A stretch of 22,123 nt of DNA, from positions 1 through 22,123 of the IMG/VR virus record IMGVR_UViG_3300024343_000126; one strand, written 5' to 3'. Below, piece after piece: positions 13,544 to 21,610 of the stretch. The position numbers and the translations under genes are program-made. The number at the start of each line of letters is the position of its first letter. Position 1 is the stretch's first letter. Under the pieces are notes generated by a model. It saw only the letters and a program-made list of their open reading frames with translations. It was not told where the DNA came from and did not search any database. Source of the stretch: a virus.

Positions 13544-14365
13544 ATGGTATTTGAAAACTATAATATGGACAGACCTTTGCCCAGCATCTTTCCAAAATCT
13601 TGGACATCAGAGATGGTTGAAAAGTTTGACCTCATGGAATTTCGCAACTTGAGCCATTTCAAGTCTACGGTTTCTCAGCTAAAGCAGATAGAAGATGACA
13701 AGTGCGGTTTGTCCTATAAATCAGCACTCGACAAGCTTGTTCGTGGTGTCACTGACTTCCCTGAATCTGAGCAGGCATCAATTAGAAACTTGGTGCGCTC
13801 TAACCTACACAAGCGTGGGTTAATTACCCAAGAAGTGTATGAGGAGTTTAAGTACGCAACTGACGGCGTTGTCGTCGGTATAGACGTAGGAAAGTTCACC
13901 TCTGGTGAGCCTGACTGCGCTATTGTACCTACTCAGCAGTATGTAGATTTCTTTTATGAGCTCTACATAAGCATCAGCTACCCTTGGGACATTCCTAATG
14001 ATCGTGTCCGGGATAACACAGCAAAGCTGCTGGCAACAATTGAAGAGTTGGAAAGACAGCATATTTTTATTAAAATAACGCTAGTACTTCCAATTCGTGG
14101 GTGTTCTATGGGAACGCCCAGCAATTTCTTCTCTACGATACCTCTGTTTTCGCATAAAGAGCAAAAATCAGTATCTACCATGTCCTCAGTGATAAATGAG
14201 CGCTTACTCCGTAAGTTTTACTTTGCCATTTTGGAAACCCACTACGGTGGTATGCTTACCGGTGGTTATGGTCATCCTGTAACGCTCTCAACAGCTATGA
14301 ACATAGGCAATCAGTTTGATGAGATTGCATTCTTTGAATCAATCACTAAAGCCGTAGGTGCGTAA
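13544..14365 (+). CDS. Probable vWA/CoxE-like partner of the AAA+ ATPase (273 aa)
   Basis: ATG 13544 has TTAAGGAGG upstream. A helical N-terminal half (residues 1-105) precedes VVVGIDVGKFTSGEP with Asp114. That stretch sits where the vWA metal site (DxSxS) would be, although the serines are replaced. Later strands (IKITLVLPIRG) and a C-terminal helix are consistent with a degenerate vWA fold. The pairing with a MoxR ATPase 33 bases upstream is the main support; the sequence alone is not conclusive. The stop overlaps the next ATG by one base (TAATG). Confidence 0.55.
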   Translation: MVFENYNMDRPLPSIFPKSWTSEMVEKFDLMEFRNLSHFKSTVSQLKQIEDDKCGLSYKSALDKLVRGVTDFPESEQASIRNLVRSNLHKRGLITQEVYEEFKYATDGVVVGIDVGKFTSGEPDCAIVPTQQYVDFFYELYISISYPWDIPNDRVRDNTAKLLATIEELERQHIFIKITLVLPIRGCSMGTPSNFFSTIPLFSHKEQKSVSTMSSVINERLLRKFYFAILETHYGGMLTGGYGHPVTLSTAMNIGNQFDEIAFFESITKAVGA

Positions 14366-16569
14366 TGGAAACCAAAGAACTCTTACAACAATATGTTAAG
14401 GAACGGACGAAGGATTTGCCTTCGTATCCTGACATAGTTCAGAAGGGTATCGACACCATATCTGGTGAGATTCCCTTTAAACTGAAACTGGCTATTGTGC
14501 TGTCTGAGTTGATCACGTTTACCTCACATCTTCGTAAGCCTATTCGTCTTTACGATGGCACCTTAGTCCCGACTAACGCCATCGTCTTTGCCCTGAGTGC
14601 TTCTGGTACGTCTAAAGACAAATCCCTGAACACTCTTCGCAAAGCGTTGAATGAAGGTTACGAGCATTTAGAGGGAGTTCGTCGTGAGTACGCCAGAGAA
14701 CGTGCTGAAAAAGTAGCCATTCTTGAGGGTGACCGTAAAGAAAATTGGGAAAAGTATTACCGTACTCCAAAGCCTTTGCAGGCTGGTTTGGGTACTGTTG
14801 AAGGTCTTATGCACCATTTTGCGGAAATTTCGCAGAATCCTCTTGGTGCAGGATCACTTACCAGTTCGGAAATTGGTTCAGAGCTACAGACCAATGGTGC
14901 AATGGTAGATATTATCAAGACCATTGCTGTTGCTTATGACCTGGGAAATATCCCGGCTAAGATCGTTAAGTCCCATGAGAATCAGACGCAAGCGGTTAAG
15001 AATCTACCGGTCAATGCGTTGTTCTTCGGATCTCAGGAAGCTTTGCTGTTTAACAATGAAATTAAATCTAAGTTCCGACTTGTGTTTAACACGCAGTTGG
15101 CACGAAGAAGTATTTTCACATTCACACCTGAAGTAGCTTCGCCTCTGCGAATAAGCTCTATTGATGAGCTTTACGCTATGAAGGAAAAGGAACGTTCAAG
15201 AGTTCTGGCTGCCCAACAGACGCTTCAGAATATGACAGCGCATCTTGTTGAGAAAACAACCCAGGAACCTCTCGAAATTACCAAGAACGCCGATAAGCTG
15301 TTTGACGTATTTTTGGAGTTCAATTCTATTGAATCCGAAGACATGCCTAATAAGTTTCCTATTGCGAAACTAAGCCGCAAGCACAAGCAGTGGCTGGCTT
15401 TGAAACTCGCTGGAACCTACGCGATTCTTGCTAATAGTGAGCTCATAACTGAGAAGATGTACGCTACAGCAATTAACACTGTTGAAATGTTGTCTCCAGA
15501 CTTGAGCAACTTTGAGCGTGAATTGATTAAGGAACCATACGAGCAGCTATCCGATATGTGCCGGTTCAAGGCGCAAGAAGGCGACTTCTACCTATCGCTG
15601 CATGAGCTGCGGAAGATGTCCTATGTGACAGGTTCTGGCTCAAGCAAGAGCAAGGTGGAGGAATTAGCTACGTTGGCCAATTCTTACGATCCCGACGGTT
15701 CGTATACCATAGAAGACAACGGTATCAGGTACAAAGAGATCATAAAAACTGATATTGTTGGCGTGTCATTCAAAATCTTTGATACGACTCTTGCAGGCAA
15801 AGAGCTTAAAGAGTTTATGGCAAGAAACTCATCTGATGGCTATACATTCTACGAAACAAACTTTAATGAGCTGGAGTTGTTACTTAGCGAAAACGCTACT
15901 TACTCTCCATTTGCATTTAAGGACGGCGTTCGTAAGAAGGAAAACCTCATCGGTGGCACTAAGTTCGTGGTGCTAGACGTCGATAAGTCACAGCTCACAG
16001 ATGAAGAAGTCCATGTACTTTTAAGCGAGTATAATCATTATGTGGTACGCACTAGCGATCCTAACAACGAGTTCAAATTTCGAGTTATTATGGAGTTGGA
16101 TTCTATGGTGGATATTGATGAGCGCATGTGGAAGGCTTTTCTGGAGGAGTTAAGTGAAGACCTAGGTCTAATCATTGACGTACTGCCACAAAGCCAGATA
16201 TTCCTCAGCTTCGCTAACCGTAAAATCCTAACCAAGCTGGACGGTGAAAGCCTATCTACCAAAAGTCTTTTGGAGAGAGCTTCTCTTCGTATTAGGGACA
16301 AGCCTAAACCTGCGTCTTCACTTCCTACAAAGGAAAAGCAGCATAAGCTTGAAGACCCACAGGAAACGTTCATGTATGCGTTTAATGCGGGCCCTGGAGA
16401 GCGTTCACGTCTGATGTACCGTGCACTAGCACATGCCATCGACTTGGGTGCTGACCGTTCTTACATTCGCCAGATGGCTGATGAAATAAATGGTTACTGG
16501 GTTGAACCTATGGACAAAGGGCGTCTTGAACGTACTTTGGTGGGGCCTGCGCTTAGACGCATACCGTAA
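14365..16569 (+). CDS. Fused helicase-like/primase protein (734 aa)
   Basis: This protein would prime, and perhaps unwind, DNA for the family A polymerase. Residues 71-90 hold a degenerate Walker A, SASGTSKDKS, of the kind seen in DUF3987 (YfjI-like) helicase proteins. Residues 100-300 are helical, with GSLTSSEIGSEL as a possible Walker B neighbourhood. Residues 520-640 resemble an archaeo-eukaryotic primase/PrimPol domain. FVVLDVD carries Asp538 and Asp540, followed by KFRVIMEL (Arg573). IIDVLPQSQIFLSFANR follows with Asp605. The primase part follows the helicase-like part, the reverse of the common primase-helicase order. The Gly-Lys-Asp-Lys core replaces a normal GKS/T, so ATPase activity is uncertain. 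Confidence 0.7.
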   Translation: METKELLQQYVKERTKDLPSYPDIVQKGIDTISGEIPFKLKLAIVLSELITFTSHLRKPIRLYDGTLVPTNAIVFALSASGTSKDKSLNTLRKALNEGYEHLEGVRREYARERAEKVAILEGDRKENWEKYYRTPKPLQAGLGTVEGLMHHFAEISQNPLGAGSLTSSEIGSELQTNGAMVDIIKTIAVAYDLGNIPAKIVKSHENQTQAVKNLPVNALFFGSQEALLFNNEIKSKFRLVFNTQLARRSIFTFTPEVASPLRISSIDELYAMKEKERSRVLAAQQTLQNMTAHLVEKTTQEPLEITKNADKLFDVFLEFNSIESEDMPNKFPIAKLSRKHKQWLALKLAGTYAILANSELITEKMYATAINTVEMLSPDLSNFERELIKEPYEQLSDMCRFKAQEGDFYLSLHELRKMSYVTGSGSSKSKVEELATLANSYDPDGSYTIEDNGIRYKEIIKTDIVGVSFKIFDTTLAGKELKEFMARNSSDGYTFYETNFNELELLLSENATYSPFAFKDGVRKKENLIGGTKFVVLDVDKSQLTDEEVHVLLSEYNHYVVRTSDPNNEFKFRVIMELDSMVDIDERMWKAFLEELSEDLGLIIDVLPQSQIFLSFANRKILTKLDGESLSTKSLLERASLRIRDKPKPASSLPTKEKQHKLEDPQETFMYAFNAGPGERSRLMYRALAHAIDLGADRSYIRQMADEINGYWVEPMDKGRLERTLVGPALRRIP

Positions 16570-16581
16570 GAGGTTTAGACT

Positions 16582-16977
16582 ATGTGGTTGTACCGTGAAA
16601 ATGAGATCCACAGCCATGATGACCTGCTGCCCGAGTGTACTGATATTGTTTACTGGATAACGTATACTAACGGGCAGAACTACTTAGGCAAAAAGGCGGT
16701 GCGGAGTATTCATACCAAACCGCCGCTTAAAGGAAAAAAGCGTAAACGTAGAGTTGCCGTGACCCTCCCCTTCGTAAATTACGAGGGAAGCCACGACAAG
16801 GTTGGATTAGAAATTGAATCCAAAGAGATCTTGTATCAATGCTCAACCCGCAAAGCATCTACATATTTGGAGACTGCTCTGCTATTTCACTACGATGCGA
16901 TATTTGACCCTGCGTTTTTAAATGAAAATATCGGCGGAAAATTCTTCAACAACGATCTTAATGGGTTGTTGGAATAA
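16582..16977 (+). CDS. GIY-YIG-like putative nuclease (131 aa)
   Basis: ATG 16582 is preceded by AAGAGG. Residues 22-38 read IVYWITYTNGQNYLGKK, a degenerate GIY...YIG core. The conserved Tyr24, Tyr34-Leu-Gly and Lys37 are visible. A later YLETALLF contains Glu97, where the catalytic Glu of the GIY-YIG fold would be. A basic stretch, KGKKRKRR, lies between them. Such genes occur in many phages, as free-standing homing nucleases or as DNA-processing enzymes. It precedes the structured gap before the exonuclease gene. The family call is moderate. Confidence 0.55.
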   Translation: MWLYRENEIHSHDDLLPECTDIVYWITYTNGQNYLGKKAVRSIHTKPPLKGKKRKRRVAVTLPFVNYEGSHDKVGLEIESKEILYQCSTRKASTYLETALLFHYDAIFDPAFLNENIGGKFFNNDLNGLLE

Positions 16978-16983
16978 CAAATT

Positions 16984-17061
16984 TGCTTCACTTAGCAAAG
17001 TAATTGTCTACGTGAGTCCTAAAGGCCTGGGCTATTGATAAAGCACCGCATAAGTGAAGCA
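16984..17061 (+). promoter_or_regulatory. Long-range stem enclosing two small arms (first half of gap)
   Basis: TGCTTCACTTA (16984-16994) pairs perfectly with TAAGTGAAGCA (17051-17061). Inside are GTA/TAC (17000-17002/17009-17011) and AGTCC/GGGCT (17015-17019/17029-17033, one G-U). This gives a cloverleaf-like outline ending in GCAGCCA, but it lacks a T-arm and anticodon stem. It may be a processing or regulatory RNA, or a replication signal. Confidence 0.45.
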
Positions 17062-17069
17062 GCCATATT

Positions 17070-17155
17070 TGCTCTTGTTGTCAGTCCACAACGCTAGGAA
17101 GCTGCTGATTGGGCCCTAATTGCTGCATACGGCATGGTGGTCTGTAGCAAGAGCA
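17070..17155 (+). promoter_or_regulatory. Second long-range stem with inner hairpins before the exonuclease gene
   Basis: TGCTCTTG (17070-17077) pairs with CAAGAGCA (17148-17155). Inner elements are GTTGT/ACAAC (17077-17081/17088-17092) and a TGC-TAC/GTA-GCA stem with one bulge (17124-17130/17044-17049 of the same block, i.e. 17144-17149). A near-palindrome ATTGGGCCCTAAT spans 17108-17120. Some inner pairs overlap the outer stem and are alternatives. The element ends 19 bases before the exonuclease ATG. Confidence 0.45.
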
Positions 17156-17173
17156 GCACTATTAGGAGGTTTA

Positions 17174-17833
17174 ATGGCGATTATAAAAGTAAACTATGAA
17201 GTTTACGGATCATCGTTTCTTATAAGCAAAGCGTTAAACCGTCTTTTGGATTACCCAAGACTTAGTTTCGATACTGAAACTAAAGGAATCTACACCAAAG
17301 CTGAGCGTGCTGAAGCTGTGCAACTGCTTAAAGACGAGGGTTTACCTCTTGAGCACAAGCGCCTAGCCTATCAGGTTGCCGCTAACACTGGTCTGTCGTT
17401 TCCTTCATTAGTTAATGTGACGCACTTCATATTTGGTTTAGATGAAGCTAACAGCATTATCATTCTGTCAGATGATCCGAAAACTGAATTGAAGGTGTGG
17501 GACTGGGTAAAATCCTACCCAGGAACATTGGCAATCCATAATGCTTTATTTGATTTGAAAATCATGTACCACAGAGTAGGTGCTCTTCCTAACGATTACG
17601 TCGACACATCTCTGATGGCAAAATGTTTAATAAACCACACACAAATTTGGAAAGCTAAGACTGACCTTAAAACTTTAATGGGCAGGCACTATGACCCTAA
17701 GTGGTCTGCGTTCGATTCTTATGAGCCAGACGACATACGGAATAAAGCTTTTCTTGATTACGCAGCTATTGATGGCGCAGCTCTGATGTTGCTCTGGAAA
17801 GAAGTGGAGGGCATGTTTTATGAGGCCAATTGA
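17174..17833 (+). CDS. DnaQ-like 3'-5' proofreading exonuclease, DEDDy type (219 aa)
   Basis: ATG 17174 is preceded by TTAGGAGG; the longer frame from 17120 runs through the structured gap and lacks support. Motif I is SFDTETKG (Asp33, Glu35), motif II is IHNALFDLK (Asp127) and motif III is LDYAAIDGAA (Tyr196, Asp200). These are the four acidic residues and Tyr of the DEDDy class used by family A polymerases for proofreading. The gene overlaps the polymerase gene by 14 bases. Exonuclease and polymerase activities usually joined in one chain are therefore encoded as two coupled proteins, which presumably associate. Confidence 0.9.
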   Translation: MAIIKVNYEVYGSSFLISKALNRLLDYPRLSFDTETKGIYTKAERAEAVQLLKDEGLPLEHKRLAYQVAANTGLSFPSLVNVTHFIFGLDEANSIIILSDDPKTELKVWDWVKSYPGTLAIHNALFDLKIMYHRVGALPNDYVDTSLMAKCLINHTQIWKAKTDLKTLMGRHYDPKWSAFDSYEPDDIRNKAFLDYAAIDGAALMLLWKEVEGMFYEAN

Positions 17834-19592
17834 GCATTTACCAATAAAAATGCCATGGGAGCATGATCCGGGCCCTGAATTTTTTTACAGAAACATTGTG
17901 CACCCGATAATTCCCGACATGCTTGATCTTATGACTGTTGGGTTAACTATCGACCAAGAAGCTGTTGAAGAGCTTCGAGTAACCATTACTGACGTTCTAA
18001 GTAATGTGGACTCAACGTTAGCCAAAAATCCACTTATTTTGCGTCACCAGAAAGAGGTTCTTCCCCGTGCTCAGCAAGAACACGCTGATAAAGCCACTGC
18101 GGCTACTAGAACTCCGGAGTATTACCTTTCCGAGTTTAAGCCGTCAGATATGGTTCACCGAACATGGGTTATGAACACTTACTTGAAGTCAATCTCTCGG
18201 TCCAAGGACTGCAGGGACAAGTGGCCGGTAGCTGGGATGAAGAAATACAACATATTTCTATCTGACCCGTTCATCAAGTCACTTGTAGATAAGTCGACTT
18301 CATCACAGAATCAGCATGTCATTAGTGGCATGCGTGCACTGGCTGAGTATAAGTCTGAATTATGGAATCGTCCTAGAGAGGAAAAGGCTAAAGAGCCTGT
18401 GACTCTGGACAACTTCAATCCTGGGAGCAACAAGCAGATGCGAGAATTTTTCGCAATGCTTGGCATTGAGCCTATGGAATACTCTGCCAAAACTGGTGAG
18501 GCTTCCTGGGACAGGGAAGCTGTTGAGCAAGTGCTGAAAACTACTGATGATCCAGACCTTAAACAGTGTCTGGTTGCATTTGTCGATCATTCCTTTGGGG
18601 GAATTATTCGATCAAACTTCTTAAAAGCTTTCGATACTTACACGATAGACGGAAAACTACACGGAAACATGCGTGTATTTGGGGCTAAAACCTTCCGTCC
18701 TACGTCCAACAGCCCGAACTTGCTAAATATGCCTAGTACTAAGTCTATTTACGCAAAACCTCTTAAACGCTGTTTCAGGGCCCCTGACGGCATGGTAGTT
18801 TTTACTGCTGACCTCAGTGCGCTGGAAGATCGAGTTATTGCGAATCTGACCAAGGATACGAACAAGTGCAACATATTTTTAGAAGGCCTTGATGGCCACT
18901 CTCTAAATGCTTGTGGCTACTTCGGTCCTGAACTTGTTCCCTTTTTGGGAACTAATACTGACAACGTGGCTTACGTTAAAAAGTTTATGGAATCTTTCGA
19001 CAATGATCACCCGGAAATTAAGAAGTTTCGCCAAAAATCTAAGGGGCCAACCTTCAAGCTTGCTTATGGTGGATACCCTGACGACCACAAAGGTGGTGTG
19101 ATTACCCAAGAGATTTTCGACAGGTATCACAACATCTTGTACCCAGGTATTACAGAATACCGTGAAAACTATGTACTGCCCACTGCTCGAGAGCAAGGGT
19201 ACCTGCATCTTGGTCTTGGTTGTCGTCTCTATACAGATGACGCAAGTAAAGACATCAGGACTTTGCACAATTCCACAGTACAGTTCTGGAGTATCTTGAC
19301 GCTTATTGCAGTTAATGAGCTCAATCATCGGATAAGAGAAGAAAAGCTTTCTGACATTATCCAAGTGACTTCCACTATTTACGACAGCATCTACACCCAA
19401 GCAATTAAGGACGCTGACGTTATTAAGTGGTTGAACGACAATATGATTGAGGTTTTGTGTACCAAGTATTTAGAAGACGAAACCATAAGCAACGAAGCTT
19501 CTGGTGAGGTCGGCTACAACTGGGCAGACTTAACCAAGGTTCCTAACGGTGCCTCTGTAGATGACATAAAAGTTATCTTGAGGGACTTGTAG
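17820..19592 (+). CDS. Family A DNA polymerase, polymerase domain only (590 aa)
   Basis: This enzyme replicates phage DNA. Motif A is TADLSALEDR (Asp331, Glu336), replacing the usual DYSQIELR. Motif B has Arg404, Lys408, Phe412 and Tyr416 with the same spacing as Klenow Arg754/Lys758/Phe762/Tyr766. Motif C is IYDSIY with Asp522, so the usual HDE is Y-D-S. Palm and finger residues needed for metal and nucleotide binding are therefore present, but two motif C neighbours are altered. No exonuclease motifs are present; that activity is encoded by the overlapping upstream gene. Residues 1-300 hold a thumb-like helical region. The stop overlaps the next GTG start. Confidence 0.9.
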   Translation: MRPIEHLPIKMPWEHDPGPEFFYRNIVHPIIPDMLDLMTVGLTIDQEAVEELRVTITDVLSNVDSTLAKNPLILRHQKEVLPRAQQEHADKATAATRTPEYYLSEFKPSDMVHRTWVMNTYLKSISRSKDCRDKWPVAGMKKYNIFLSDPFIKSLVDKSTSSQNQHVISGMRALAEYKSELWNRPREEKAKEPVTLDNFNPGSNKQMREFFAMLGIEPMEYSAKTGEASWDREAVEQVLKTTDDPDLKQCLVAFVDHSFGGIIRSNFLKAFDTYTIDGKLHGNMRVFGAKTFRPTSNSPNLLNMPSTKSIYAKPLKRCFRAPDGMVVFTADLSALEDRVIANLTKDTNKCNIFLEGLDGHSLNACGYFGPELVPFLGTNTDNVAYVKKFMESFDNDHPEIKKFRQKSKGPTFKLAYGGYPDDHKGGVITQEIFDRYHNILYPGITEYRENYVLPTAREQGYLHLGLGCRLYTDDASKDIRTLHNSTVQFWSILTLIAVNELNHRIREEKLSDIIQVTSTIYDSIYTQAIKDADVIKWLNDNMIEVLCTKYLEDETISNEASGEVGYNWADLTKVPNGASVDDIKVILRDL

Positions 19593-19825
19593 TGAAGCCA
19601 ACAAAGATTGGGAAAAAGCCCAGGAAACGAATCAGAAAACTACTGTGGAAAACTTTTGGTAGTGACTGCTGCTGGTGTGGTGAACCTATGATTTATCCAA
19701 ATTATGGTGAGCCTATGGATGATATTGGCCTTATGGCCACTATCGAACACCATTTCTCTAAAGAGATGGGATCTCCAGACGCAATCATGCACTTGAGATT
19801 GTCCCACAAGAAATGCAACAAATAA
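19592..19825 (+). CDS. Small HNH-type nuclease (77 aa)
   Basis: The GTG start at 19592 uses the last base of the polymerase stop (TAGTG), so translation is likely coupled. The protein has a basic N-terminus, Cys26-x2-Cys29 (CCWCGEPM) and the core IEHHFSK (Glu52, His53, His54). LRLSHKKCNK with His72 and Cys75 completes it, a complete short HNH/zinc-finger pattern. Phages use such proteins as homing endonucleases or packaging-associated nucleases. Its position right after the polymerase gene favours a mobile or replication-linked role, not a terminase partner. Confidence 0.75.
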   Translation: MKPTKIGKKPRKRIRKLLWKTFGSDCCWCGEPMIYPNYGEPMDDIGLMATIEHHFSKEMGSPDAIMHLRLSHKKCNK

Positions 19826-19835
19826 GGAAAATACC

Positions 19836-20630
19836 ATGCCAAGCGAATTAGCTTATGTGCCGGCGGCAGTGCCTGAAGGCGCAAAGTTCAAAATAAGCCC
19901 AAGTAGCTTCTCTAAATTTATTGAGAAGCCATACCTGTGGTATCAGGACAACCTGACAGACGCAGAAGGCTTTACTTACAACACGTCGACTGTTTTGGGA
20001 ACTATCGTGCACTACTGTGCCGAGAAGGTTGCCAAGCACGAAGAAGTCAACGTTAAAGACATCGAAGCTTACATAGATGAGCATGAAGCTAACGAAACCT
20101 TCGATCCAGAAGATGTTCGCGCTAATTACTTGAACATGGCCGAAACCCTGGTGAACGACTATGTGTTGTCTAACGACTTCTTGGAAGCTGAAACGCAACA
20201 TTGTGCGGAAATTAAGGACGGCTATTACGCTGCAGGAACACTTGATGCCTTGCAGGGCACAGTAGATGACTGCATGGTGGTGGATTACAAGACCTACTCC
20301 TCTAAGACTAAACCTAGAGCTATCCCTGCGTACTACAAGTACCAGTTGCTAGTCTACGCTTACATCTTACAGAAAGAGGGTTACAACCCCACCAGAGTGC
20401 GCCTGGTCTATATCAATCGCAACATTGATGGCGACATCAGTGAAAAGACAGGAAAGCAGCTTAAATGCTATCCGCCAGAAACTACTGTGCTTACTGAGTC
20501 AATAACTCAGGATGATATTGATTTCATCAAGAGCATGTTGGAACTGTGCGTAGACACCGTTGAATTCCACAAAAATCACCCGGAACTTGCCCATATCATC
20601 TGGCACGATCCAAGATTGAAGCCTGAATAG
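19836..20630 (+). CDS. PD-(D/E)XK nuclease, RecB/Cas4-like (264 aa)
   Basis: ATG 19836 has AAGGAAA upstream. The RecB-family motifs are in order: ISPSSFSKFIEKPYLWY near the N-terminus, GTIVHYCAEK with His59, and AAGTLDAL with Asp137. VVDYKTY (Asp150, Lys152) and YKYQLLVYAY (Gln170, Tyr174) follow. These are the catalytic residues of a metal-dependent exonuclease. The four-Cys iron-sulfur cluster typical of Cas4 is not evident. With the Sak4-like ATPase and SSB-like protein downstream, it probably makes single-stranded DNA ends for recombination. A role in degrading host DNA is an alternative. Confidence 0.85.
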   Translation: MPSELAYVPAAVPEGAKFKISPSSFSKFIEKPYLWYQDNLTDAEGFTYNTSTVLGTIVHYCAEKVAKHEEVNVKDIEAYIDEHEANETFDPEDVRANYLNMAETLVNDYVLSNDFLEAETQHCAEIKDGYYAAGTLDALQGTVDDCMVVDYKTYSSKTKPRAIPAYYKYQLLVYAYILQKEGYNPTRVRLVYINRNIDGDISEKTGKQLKCYPPETTVLTESITQDDIDFIKSMLELCVDTVEFHKNHPELAHIIWHDPRLKPE

Positions 20631-20639
20631 GAGTAATTT

Positions 20640-20873
20640 ATGGAAGTATTAGGAATGGCATTTCTAACAGCAATGGCTTTCATCATATTGCTGGTTAAGA
20701 TGGGTTTGCCCAAATTTCTAAGATTTGGATGGCAAACTGACGTGATCATATCCGGTGTTTTGGCCATGATGTTCTTTGGAACATTCGCTGGTATGCTTAC
20801 CGGCCTTATCGCCGGTATATTTGTAAGTCTGTTTCTATCGATGATGAAGTGGGCTTCACCCCCGAGAAAATGA
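20640..20873 (+). CDS. Small integral membrane protein (77 aa)
   Basis: ATG 20640 follows AGGAG. Two hydrophobic stretches, about residues 4-22 and 35-68, are separated by a basic, aromatic loop (KFLRFGWQTD). The second stretch is long enough for one or two membrane passes, with Gly/Ala-rich packing. The C-terminus is short and basic (KWASPPRK), suggesting it lies in the cytoplasm. The function is unknown. It is an unexpected insertion between two recombination genes, with spacings of 9 bases on each side. Confidence 0.65.
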   Translation: MEVLGMAFLTAMAFIILLVKMGLPKFLRFGWQTDVIISGVLAMMFFGTFAGMLTGLIAGIFVSLFLSMMKWASPPRK

Positions 20874-20882
20874 GGAACAATA

Positions 20883-21545
20883 ATGTCTAAGGTAAAAATG
20901 CTTATCAGCTCCTTGCCGAACATCGGTAAAACTACGTTGCTCCAGACGTTGGACGATGTGCTGGTAATTGCACGGGACGGCAAGAAGTATCCGTTTCCAC
21001 AGGCGCATGTGAATGTGGAGGACTTTACCTCTGCTGACACATTGATTAATGTGATTACGGATAAAATCCACGCCTATGAAAATAAGATGGGCAAATTGCC
21101 AGAAACTATAGCTATCGACTCTATTTCAAAGATTCTTTTGGACATAGAAGGCTATTGCTTGGAGCAGATAAAGTCTTTCCCTTATGGAAAGATTAATACT
21201 GAGATCAAGAGTGTTGTAGATTTCATTGAGCGCGACCTATCGCCTGTTTTTAACGTGATTATGGTATCGCACGCAATGTACAGCGAGGAAACCACTGGCT
21301 ATAGCTTAGTCAATGCTGGTGGTAGCTACGGAAAGAAGGGCGGAATCCTTTCTGAAGTAGATGAGGCGATCTTCCTTGAGCTTAAGGGAAAGCAGCGTGT
21401 TGTGCATTTCCGTAATGCTAAAATGGCGTCTCGAACGACGGTGGCTGAGCTACCGGATAGTATGCCTAGTGCTGAGTTCAACCTCCAAGAACACTTGGAA
21501 CTGCTCAAAAGTAAGCAATCTAAAGCAAGTGAGTGGAGTCTGTAA
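20883..21545 (+). CDS. Sak4-like RecA-fold ATPase (220 aa)
   Basis: The ATG at 20883 is preceded by GAGGAAC. Residues 8-19 read ISSLPNIGKTTL, a Walker A with Lys16 in which the first Gly of the consensus is Ser. Walker B is ETIAIDSISK with Asp79. A later IMVSHA and a C-terminal Lys/Glu-rich tail fit the compact Sak4 single-strand annealing group (Rad51-like). These proteins work with a phage SSB, and an SSB-like gene follows. The altered first Walker A residue may not abolish ATP binding because Lys and Thr are kept. A general phage AAA_24 NTPase is the alternative. Confidence 0.7.
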   Translation: MSKVKMLISSLPNIGKTTLLQTLDDVLVIARDGKKYPFPQAHVNVEDFTSADTLINVITDKIHAYENKMGKLPETIAIDSISKILLDIEGYCLEQIKSFPYGKINTEIKSVVDFIERDLSPVFNVIMVSHAMYSEETTGYSLVNAGGSYGKKGGILSEVDEAIFLELKGKQRVVHFRNAKMASRTTVAELPDSMPSAEFNLQEHLELLKSKQSKASEWSL

Positions 21546-21593
21546 CAGGCCATCACTATCAAATATGTGGCAATTTCTGTCACTTTATAACCT

Positions 21594-21610
21594 AGGGTTG
21601 ACACCCTTTT
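21594..21610 (+). terminator. Weak terminator-like hairpin before the SSB gene
   Basis: AGGGT (21594-21598) pairs with ACCCT (21603-21607) around TGAC, followed by TTTT (21607-21610). The stem is short and could attenuate rather than stop transcription. The loop region also contains TTGACA (21598-21603), but no good -10 element follows at the normal distance, so a promoter is less likely. Confidence 0.35.

Noticed and set aside
16984-17065. Possible tRNA: TGCTTCA pairs with TGAAGCA, followed by G and CCA over 82 nt.
   Set aside because: The outer stem continues four pairs beyond a 7-bp acceptor stem. There is no T-arm with GTTC, no 5-bp anticodon stem with a 7-nt loop, and no GG in a D-loop. 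It is kept only as a structured element.
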